From positions 61,182,084 to 61,246,083 of the forward strand of contig OZ035961.1 of assembly GCA_964034945.1 (NCBI GenBank): a stretch of 64,000 bases of DNA, written 5' to 3'. The translations under genes and the position numbers were made by a program. Below are positions 42,989 to 52,000 of this stretch, one piece after another. The stretch's first letter is position 1. Every line of letters starts with the position of its first letter. Origin of the DNA: Chrysopilus asiliformis (Eukaryota > Arthropoda > Insecta > Diptera > Rhagionidae). Under the pieces are notes generated by a model that was not told where the DNA came from, searched no databases, and worked only from the letters and a program-made list of their open reading frames with translations.

Positions 42989-44086
42989 TTTTATACCCGT
43001 ATGGTGAAACCAAAGGGTATATTAACTTTGCATTACCGTTTGTAATGCCAAGACCCCGTCATCACACATAAAAATGAATTACACCAGTGTGTTTAGAATC
43101 CTGTGGCGCGGATTGCGGGCGCACAGATTGAGCTAGAGACTTGAAATTTTGTGCAGATCCGTTTTTCGTAAAATGCGAGGCTAAGTTCGTTAATGGGCAC
43201 AAATGGTCTATTAGGCGGGGTGGTACCCCCATACGAACAAAAACGTTTTTTGTAAATATCTCAAAAACGGTGCATCTTATTAAAAAAGTACAAGAACAAA
43301 AGTTATTTAGGATATGATTCTAAATAAAACTCCCATACATTAAAATCCGATTGGAACAAACTTCAAAAAATCTTATTGGAAAGTTTGACTTCAAACTGGA
43401 ATTTTGATACAACTGTTCGAATTTTGATAGGAATATTACTATACGAGTTTCTAATAATTGCCAGACTGGCAATTATAGGGTTTGTTATGCTTAAAATTTA
43501 TGTTTGTCCGTCTGTCTGTATGTCGGTCGGTATTTCTGTCTGTTTGTCTGAATGTTTGTTCCGGCATCACGCAAAAACAGCACACAGGTACAGTTATTGA
43601 CAGAATACAGGATATGATTCTTTTTGATGTCAATCCCCGTTTCTTCTGATATCTCTTACTCAAGTGTGTCGGATCCAGTTTAATAGCAACCCCTTTCCCT
43701 CTCTGTAAACTCCCTCTCTTGAAACCTCTTTATGCGCTTAAGGGTGTCGGATCCGGTTTTCACCATGAGAGAGGTCACCGCAAGAAAAATGTTTGCTCAC
43801 TAATATCTACCCCTCCTTTTTATGTATAGCTAACGATGGTATCTTTTTTCGGACAAAAAACAGTATATTTCACCTAAAAATTTAAAAAAGCAGTAAATCG
43901 ATTTGAAAACATAACAAAAGCTATAATTGCCAATCTTGAAATTATTGAAAACCCGTATGGTGATATTCGTATCAAAATTCGAACAGTTGTACCAAAATTC
44001 CGCTTTGAAGTCAAATTTTCCAATAAGATTTTTTAAAATTTATTCCAATGGGATTTTGATGTATGGGAGTTTTATGTAGAATCATA
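42989..44086 (+). repeat. Right arm of inverted duplication with Z repeats
   Basis: 42989-43500 is a Z repeat start ('tatacccgtatggtgaaacc') with its TGTCCGTC microsatellite. The arm then mirrors 4100-4500. A second Z piece starts at about 43908 and is cut at 44086 by the Gypsy LTR. No gene. Confidence 0.6.
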
Positions 44087-44881
44087 TGTTAGCCGAAATT
44101 AATTTATAAGGTAATTTGTCATTGCTAGTGAGTTAGCTGGTAACGCTGTATCTCGTACGGTGATGGCAACACTATTACTTATCTGTCATGAGCAGTCGGC
44201 CTGGGTCGGCCATATTGTGTGGTGCGCATGCAAAAGTAATAGTGACCGCGTATTCGGGTGGACGGCTACGATAATGTGAGTACTTCGTCTTCTTATTGTT
44301 CGGATCATTGCTGGTTGGCTCTGGGTCTGGGTGATTTGGGGTTAGCTAGGATAAGCCGTTGGTTCTAGATCTTAGGAAGGTTGTAGAACTGATTCATGTG
44401 TAAGTTCACGGTCAGTTGGTGTGCGATTGCCTGTATGTCAGGCGACCGTAGTGTTAATGCCTGTGTATGTTCACGGTTAACACTGGGATGCCTGTGTAAG
44501 TTCACGGTCCCACACTTATAAGCATCTTCGACAGGGCGGTTGTAGGATCATAGTATTAATGCCAGTGTGTGTTCACGGTTAATACTCGGGGGTCTGTGTA
44601 TGTTCACGCTCCGATACTCACATATATTGTCGGAGAAGACGTAGTGTTAGTTGATAGGTGTAGACAAGTCTCATTCACAGTGTATGTGACGCTCCATAAT
44701 TTTTACAGGAAGTGCCGCGCCAGCGCCAGTGGCCGTTGGGAGAAGCAGAGGACCATCCGACTCTCTGGCAATACCGACAGACTAGCCGCGTGGACACATC
44801 GAAGACGTCTTACTTTAGTGTCTTTATAAACGAGTAGCATTTCAATCAAATTGTCATTATTATTATTTTATTTTGTCATCA
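44087..44881 (+). repeat. 5' LTR of the split Gypsy element
   Basis: Starts 'tgttagccgaaatt'; the end is placed at a CA just before the primer site (44878-44881, uncertain by a few bases). Between 44395 and 44620 'tgtatgttcacggt' recurs about six times with changes, each time next to 'gcctgtg', an internal repeat likely to be a regulator-binding array. The other LTR is outside the window. Confidence 0.6.
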
Positions 44882-44890
44882 TATATTAGC

Positions 44891-44903
44891 TCAGAAGTGG
44901 GAT
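44891..44903 (+). promoter_or_regulatory. Primer-binding site, tRNA-Leu type
   Basis: 'tcagaagtgggat' is complementary to the 3' region of insect tRNA-Leu (recalled ending atcccacttctga). The usual leading TGG is not present, so pairing would start inside the acceptor stem, as described for some Gypsy elements. Confidence 0.4.
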
Positions 44904-44974
44904 AAAGAGCTCAGTTAGTTTAGTGAGACTTTAGTTTAGGGCCCAAAATAATTATTAGCAGGAGATTTGGCAAA

Positions 44975-45847
44975 ATGGCTTCGAATTGGACAGTGGAGAA
45001 TACGTTTCCTCTAGTTAAAAGAGTTTGGGGCGAAACTTCGGAAAACAAATCAACAAATTCGGAAAACATCAGCGCGGAGGCCAAAGATTCAGATACAAAC
45101 TCAGTGCTGGCGAATTTGGCATGCTTGATGACAACTCTAACCTCAAATGTTTCCTCCTTAGCGTCTGCTAAGAAAACTTCGGCAGGGAGTGAAGTAATTC
45201 CGCTTTTTTATCCGGATGACACCAAGCAAGACATGAAACGCTGGTTAGCCAAGATCGACGAATTACAGGTCGTTTACAAATGGGACGATCCAACTACGGC
45301 TTACTTCGCTACATGTCGTTTAAGGGGTTACGCTGTGACTTGGTATTCGGGGCTTCCTTCAATTAATTTTACTTGGATGGAATGGAAAGAAAAATTGTTA
45401 GCCGCCTTTCCAGTCGAATATGATTATGCGCATCTGCTGGGTGACATGTTAAAACGAGAAAAACGCAAGTCCGAAACCTTCATCCAATATTATTATGAGA
45501 AAACAGCTTTGCTAAATGTGTGTGAAATTCGTGGGAAAAATGCAGTCTCGTGCATTATAGCCGGTATCGGGGAACAACAAATACAGTTAGCCGCTAGGGT
45601 TGGAAATTATCAAACACCAGAGGAACTTTTAAGGTACTTAAAAACATTACCCGAAAATGTTGATGGTAGACGATCACGTGAAATGGAGAAAGGTCGTTAT
45701 CAGGGTGACACTGGTCGAAAACGTCCAGGGGAGAAATCAACAATTAAACCTAATATGTCAAAAAGAAAATGCTATGGGTGTGGTAGTCGAGAGCATTTCC
45801 TTTCGGAGTGTCCAAAAAGGCGTCGATGTGGAAAGTGCGATAAATTT
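44975..45847 (+). pseudogene. Gag of the split Gypsy element
   Basis: 291 codons from ATG 44975. A capsid-type (Retrotrans_gag) domain lies at about residues 75-215 (FYPDDTKQDMKRWLAKIDEL ... WMEWKEKLLAAFP ... ETFIQYYYEKTALL). A first CX2CX4HX4C knuckle (CYGCGSREHFLSEC) is followed by the first two Cys of a second. At that point the BEL element interrupts; the frame then runs into its LTR and stops at 45862. The Gag would form particles and bind RNA. The partner half of the knuckle is at 57060 onward. Confidence 0.85.
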
Positions 45848-46221
45848 TGTTGCGACCACTAAGGAGTGTCGCAGCACGGGTTAGAACTTTTGGTAGCTTA
45901 CCTGGAGTCTCTTATAACTCGCATGCTGGACCAATCGTTAACCTGAAAAAGGGGTGCCGGGACAAGGATTGATAACAAGTTCTTTTATTCGTAAAAATGT
46001 ATTCACTGTTTCTTAATTACAAACTTAACCTAATGATTCTTAACTAATTAATATAATATTATTAAAATTAAAATGAATGTTGATTGGTGAAATTATTCTG
46101 TAATGGAAAAACCGATTAATAAAAATAATGAAAAGATGAAAAATTGGCGAAGATTCTTCAGCCAAGAACGATGATTTTTTTGTAGTTCGTAGATTGGCGA
46201 AATTCGTTCGGCAAAATAATT

Positions 46222-46291
46222 CACATCGACTGAGATTCGAACCCCGGTCTGAAATACGCTAGGTGCCGTCCTAGCCAATGGACCACGATCG
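46222..46291 (-). other. tRNA-Glu/Asp-like module in BEL LTR
   Basis: Minus strand: 'tggtccattggctaggacgg' contains the A-box 'tggctaggacgg' (46266-46277); B-box 'ggggttcgaatctc' at 46232-46245. Spacing and wording resemble insect tRNA-Glu. The stems do not pair well. Confidence 0.55.
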
Positions 46292-46938
46292 TATTTAAAT
46301 TCGATTAGTTGAAACGTGGACGGATGGCATACGCGAATTCAATGGTTTGTGGTCAAATTAGACTAAGGAGAATAAAAATCAATCGAAGACGACTGATCGC
46401 GATAGAAATGAGGAGAAATTTCCTTTCGACCGGCGGTGTGGTTTCTTCGCACTGGAAACCCACACATATACGATGCGTTACTATGGAATATGAGAAATGA
46501 ATTCGTAGCAAGGAATTTATGTTAATATATTAAAAGGAATGATCTGATTTGCAAATAATAATTTTTGAAATTTCGTAGATGTTAATTAAATGGGATTCCT
46601 ACATAAATCTTCGATCGTAGATTCGCGAGAGAATGAATTAGGAATTCCATAAGTGACAACGAAAATTCTTCTGTCACCGACTTATGGATAAAGGAGCAAA
46701 GGATTGGAAAAATTAGGTGAACGGTTTAACAATCCTACGGACAACTTTATCCACAAAATTTGTTAGTAAATTTTTACGGAATTTTGGTGGTGAAAATTCT
46801 TCGACCACGAGGTGGTTAATTTAGTGGGGAATTGACATAAATCTTTCGACCAACAAATTATGTTTTTTTTTTTTTTTTTTTAAAAATAAAAATTAAAATT
46901 AAAAAAAATAAAAATTCTCGTGATTTTTAAGAAAATGA

Positions 46939-47016
46939 TTGATCCGGACCGAGATGCGAACTCGGGTCTGGGAGACGCTAATCCGCGTCGTTAAGCTTGG
47001 AGCTAATCCGCGTCCA
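46939..47016 (-). other. Second tRNA-like module in BEL LTR
   Basis: Minus strand: 'ggattagctccaagcttaac', then 'gattagcgtctccc', then the B-box-like 'gagttcgcatctcgg'. Equivalent to the module at 340-428 in the old LTR. Confidence 0.4.
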
Positions 47017-48401
47017 ATCTAAGGCTGGTTAGAATTAGAGGGACGCTAATTGTTAGGGTGCTTGAAATCAATGACGTTGAATTTCAACGCTAATTCCCTT
47101 GTAGTTAAAGGGAATGTTTTTTCGTACAACAACAAGGCTTAATCGAGACAAATTATGTATAACATAAGGTGTGTCGAATTAAGGCCTGTATTATGAAACG
47201 AATTCGAAATTGATCTTCTGACTGAGATCAGTGATAACGACTCCTTTATAAAAAAAGGGGCGTTGAATCGCGAATGGATTCGAAAAATGTTAGATTAATT
47301 TGTTCGAAATTAATCTTCGAATTGAACCAGAATTTATTAACGACGATTGATACGTAATATTAATCGTCTGATAATAAATTATTGGTGTTGTTTAAGGTTT
47401 GATACAATAACGACTCCTGTAGGAAAGGAGTGTTGCGAATACAAATGGGTTCGTGGAAGTTAAACTAATTTATGCGAAATTAGTTTCCTAATCGGTCCAA
47501 AAATTATTAAAAACGATTGATACGTAATATCAATCGTTTTATAATAAAAATTTTGGGTTTTTCTTAATACTTGATATATTATAGATTAGGAGGAACCCAT
47601 AAGGACCAACGAAAATCTTCGGCCAGTACCTTATGGACATAGGAATTTTTAGGAAGGTGGAAAGTTTGGTGGGAAAATACTTATAAATTTTAGCACTTTA
47701 TCCATGTGCTGGAGATGATCTATGGTTTACCTTTTCTGACTTTGATGACTTCGCTAAAAATTTGGTCCACTTGGCTGGTCTTGTTTTAAGTTGGTCTGCT
47801 TTGCTGCGAGACTGTTTTTCAAGTGCTTGTCCAGTGTTTGGAGCTTACGCTTATCGCCTCGGTTCTATTGATCCTCATTTGGATCCTTTCGATTGGGGAT
47901 GGGAAAAAAATGAAGTAGAGTACTTTTCGGTACGTCTTGCTTCATGGGTTCGCTAGATGTAGAGTTGCTGAGTTGAGATTTAAAAATTGCTGTTGTGGGG
48001 TTTTGAAGTTGTCAAATATGTTTGTTTATTTGAGGAACTTGGTAAGTTGCGCATGGCCTTTTTTCTTAATTTGTTTGGTAATGTCTTCATTTCGTTTCAG
48101 ATTAAGGGAATATTACTGTTTGGTGATGGCTGACTAGGACCTCATCATCGTGGGAGGAAAGGAGATCAATTCCGGTAACGTTTTATGGTTCGTTTTTATG
48201 ATTGATCCTTTCCTTTCAGCTATTTTGTTCAGATGGGTCTGAACATATTGGGGCCCGCAAAATGCTGAGCCGTTATTATCCTGAAACACAACATAGAAAA
48301 CACCAAAGGGATTGTGCTGGATATGTGGGAATAGTTGGTGTTGTGACGATGGTGATGGTATTCGAAGGTAAAAACTTCTATGTTTAATTATTTATTTATG
48401 T

Positions 48402-48986
48402 TCAAAATGATTTGTACCCGTAGTACAATATGGTGTGGTTTGGTAAAATCTTGATTTTCACGCTTCCGTGATGAAGAAGCAATTTATAGTTTTTTCGCGA
48501 ACTTTTTCTTATATATTCCCACGGGACGCTGTCCATGCGGGACTGTGGGATTTCGATTATTTTATTTTCCCGAGTTAATACCGAGTATACTCTCTCATGG
48601 GGCCCGGCCGGCGGAATGATGCGAGATCGAGTAGGACGTCCGTTTCCGCGTCCGAATAATGGTGGCGCTCGTGGTGGCGGGGAGACTGGAATCATCGGTA
48701 CATCTATTTCCTCTGATTCGACGTGTGTGGGTGGCGTTAACGGATTCCCGAAGAACTCTGGTTCGTTAGATGTTGGAGGGTCTTCGAGGCATAATTCGTT
48801 CAACGGCATGGTTAATAACTCTTCCAGAGAGATATTCTCGTCTGGCTCCACTCCTAACATGTCGTCCAACCAGCTCTCATCTTCATTGTAGTGCAGTTGC
48901 AAGTCTAAATTGTTGTTGTCCATTTTATCTATTAGAGCAATATGTGGGTCGTTAGTTATTGATTGTTTGATTATTTTTAGGCCCAT
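48402..48986 (-). CDS. Extra protein of the BEL element, unknown function
   Basis: 194 residues, after pol and before the 3' LTR. The N-terminal half is acidic (HYNEDESWLDDMLGVEPDE), the middle is Pro-rich (PVSPPPRAPPLFGRG), and the C-terminal part is basic with IPQSRMDSVPWEYIRKSS. No signal peptide, membrane segment or glycosylation-rich region is seen, so it does not look like an envelope. It would need a spliced or reinitiated message. No family is recognised. Confidence 0.5.
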   Translation of the reverse strand: MGLKIIKQSITNDPHIALIDKMDNNNLDLQLHYNEDESWLDDMLGVEPDENISLEELLTMPLNELCLEDPPTSNEPEFFGNPLTPPTHVESEEIDVPMIPVSPPPRAPPLFGRGNGRPTRSRIIPPAGPHERVYSVLTRENKIIEIPQSRMDSVPWEYIRKSSRKNYKLLLHHGSVKIKILPNHTILYYGYKSF

Positions 48987-49055
48987 TCACCTGTGTGGAC
49001 GTGACGATACGGCATTGCAACAGTACGACACAACATAAACATATAAGGACACATC

Positions 49056-52000
49056 TTACTTGGCGGAAGGAAGGATACACAGTTTTACGATGGGAAGACG
49101 AGTCACTTTGTTCGCGGTTTGGACGTCTGCTACGCGAACTAACTGATCCTTTCCCGGATACACCTGGATCACCCGTCCGAGGTGCCACTTTGTTGGAGGT
49201 AATGTATCGGTTTTTATTACAACTATATCGTCTGGCTTCACGTTCTGTACGGTGTGCTGCCATTTAGTCCGTTGTTGTAGGTCGTTTAAGTAAACGTGTG
49301 TCCATTGGTTCCAAAAGGTTTGGGATAATCTTTGGATAAAGCGCCATCGCGTACTGTAATTGGGGTTTTCTTCTAATATAGAAGGTTCTGGGATGGCTTG
49401 AAGTGATTGTCCGATAAGGAAGTGGGAGGGAGTTAAGACGGTATAATCGGTTTGGGTTTTATCAATGTAGCATAACGGACGGGAATTAAGAATTGCTTCA
49501 ATTTGATATATTAACGTAGAAAACTCTTCGTACGTTAACTTTGTGTCCTTTAATACCCTTTTTAAGTGGTGTTTCGTCGCCTTAACACCGGCTTCCCATA
49601 AGCCTCCGAAATGCGGAGATCCTGGGGGTATAAAGTTCCAGCTAATATAATCATTAGCTAACAATTCCGCTGCGGTTTCACAGGCTTGTGAAATTGCTTG
49701 CTGGAATTCCTTTTGTAGTAATTTGTTTGCCCCGACGAAGTTTGTTCCATTATCTGTGTACACGTTTGTACACAGACCGCGTCGCGAAGTAAATCGTTTA
49801 AATGCTGCTATAAAACCTACGGACGTGAGGTCGGAGACCGTTTCAAGGTGCGTGGCCTTTGTACACATACAAACAAATACGGCAATATATCCTTTGTAGG
49901 ACTTAGTGCCTTTACCTTTAGATACGCGAATATCGAAGGGACCACAGAAATCAATCCCGACATGGGTGAACGGTTTTGATTGACGTATACGCATGGCCGG
50001 TAGATTGCCCATTAGTTGCCTCTGACATGATGCACGTTGTCTAGTACAAGTGACGCATTTGTGTGTTATATATCGGATTGTATTGCGCGCGTTTAAGATC
50101 CAGTATTTGGTTCGTAAAATACTTAGCATGACTTGATTTCCTCCGTGTAAGGAATCTAGATGGGTTTTTGTTATTAATAACTTCGTAAAGTGACAGTCAT
50201 TATGTAAAATTATGGGATGTTTTGAATTAAATGGCAGGTCTGCATTCTCTAAACGTCCCCCTACGCGCAATACGTTGTCTTGATCTATAAACGGATTGAG
50301 ATTCATGATTCTTGATTTATTAGATAATGGCCTTGAATGCGTGATGTTGTCGATTTCGTTATTAAAGAAGGTCCGTTGAGAAATTTTTATTAGAAAATTA
50401 GTCGCGATATTTATTTCTTCGGATGATAGATATCCGCTCTTTTTGGTATGTGGTGGTTGTCGGATTCTTGTATTATGTACGAAACGTAATATATAAGCGG
50501 TGACGCGAATGGTTTTATTGTAGGATGAGAATTTGAAAAGTTCGATTGGTTCGATGGTTGCGTTGAAAGAAACTAGGTTTGGAGACCTGGTTTCTAAATC
50601 AGTATCGTTGATTTTGGTTTCCTTTGGCCATTGTCGTGAATCGAGGAGCCAACTAGGTCCCTTCCACCATAAATCGTTTTTGATTAATGACTCGGGTAAG
50701 ATTCCGCGAGTCGCTAAGTCAGCTGGATTAACTTTGGTTGAAATATAATTCCATTTGACGTTTGGGGAATTTTCTTGGATTTCAGCTACCCGGTTTCGGA
50801 CGAACGTTTGGCGATCTGTGGCTCGTCCCATAATCCATGCTAACGCGATGGTTGAGTCGCACCATGCAAAGGAATTTATCGCTTCTAAATTCAATTCCGA
50901 TTTGATTTGTTTCATCAATTTTGAAAGGAGAAAGGCTGAACATAATTCGAGCCTGGGGATTGTAATTGGTTTTAGTGGTGCAACCTTAGATTTGGAAGTT
51001 AGCAATCTTGTTTCGACATGATTGTTGGGAGAAATGATTCGTAGATAAATTACGGCTGCGTATGCTTGTTCGGATGCATCGCAGAATCCATGGATTTCGT
51101 ATTTTTGCGGATCGGATTTTGTGGTTCGTAGCCAACGCGGTATTCTGATTTGTTCTAACGATTTTAATTGATTACGATGTTTTATCCATTCTTCTATGAT
51201 GGATTCAGGCACCCTTTCATCCCAATCGATTCCCCGATCCCAGATAGTTTGAATGATTAATTTACCGATGATTATTATGGGAGCAATCCATCCCAGAGGG
51301 TCGAACAGTTTTGCAATATCGGAAAATAATTGCCTCTTGGTGAGTTTTTCTGGAACTGTGTCGGTATTTACACGGTAACTAAATTCGTCGGTATGGGGAT
51401 ACCAATGCATGCCTAGCGTTTTAATCGTGTTATCGAAGTTTATGGAAATCGTTTCAGGCATTTCAATGAACTCTGGCGGTAGTGGGTTGAGGACTTCGGG
51501 AAAATTTGATGACCATTTTTTGAGTGGAAGTCCTGCTGAGTGAAGCATTTTTAAAAGTTCATCTTGTAGTCTGATCGTTTCTGAAACGGTATCTGCGCCT
51601 GACAACAAATTGTCGACATAAAAGTCGGTTAGTGTGACTGCTGAGGCGAGAGGGAAATTGGTAGCTTGATCTTTAGCAATTTGTGTCAATGTTTTAATTG
51701 CTAAATAAGGTGCACTTGCTGTTCCAAAGGAGACAGTAGTTAATTGATAGGTGTGGATGGGTTGTTCAGGAGAATTTCTCCAGAAGAATTTTTGAAATTT
51801 TTTGTGTTCGGGTGCGATCTTAATTTGCCGGTACATCTTTTCGATGTCGGCTGAAAATGCTACTCGTTTTAAACGCCAACGTAATAAGATTGTTTGTAAA
51901 TTGTCTTGGAGTCGGGGTCCTACTAATAAACAATCGTTTAAGGAGATTCCAGTGGAGGTTTTGGATGATGCGTCGAAAACTACGCGTAATTTGGTAGTGG

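Larger units (their letters stand above)
45848..48245 (-). repeat. 3' LTR of the BEL element (left copy)
   Basis: 2398 bp, very long for an LTR. It contains two tRNA-like modules, two imperfect palindromes ('acgattgatacgtaatatca' type at 47343 and 47518) and a long T run at 46862. Compared with the right copy it keeps 18 bp ('ttttcaagtgcttgtcca' region, about 47816) and lacks an 85 bp AT-rich insert. Short frames inside are duplicated in the other LTR and are not genes. Confidence 0.92.

Noticed and set aside
44569..44829. 86-codon plus frame in the Gypsy LTR
   Set aside because: It lies wholly in the LTR, has no domain, and overlaps the repeated 'ttcacggt' words.
46222..46291. Genuine tRNA gene
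   Set aside because: The boxes fit, but no paired acceptor, D and anticodon stems could be drawn; it is present in both LTRs as part of the element.
46309..46500. 63-codon basic frame in the BEL LTR
   Set aside because: Identical in the other LTR at 55138-55329, starts at a non-ATG codon, and has no domain.
48535..48891. 118-codon plus frame, Gly/Ser-rich
   Set aside because: Antisense to the extra gene of the BEL element, which has the better context (same strand and position as expected).
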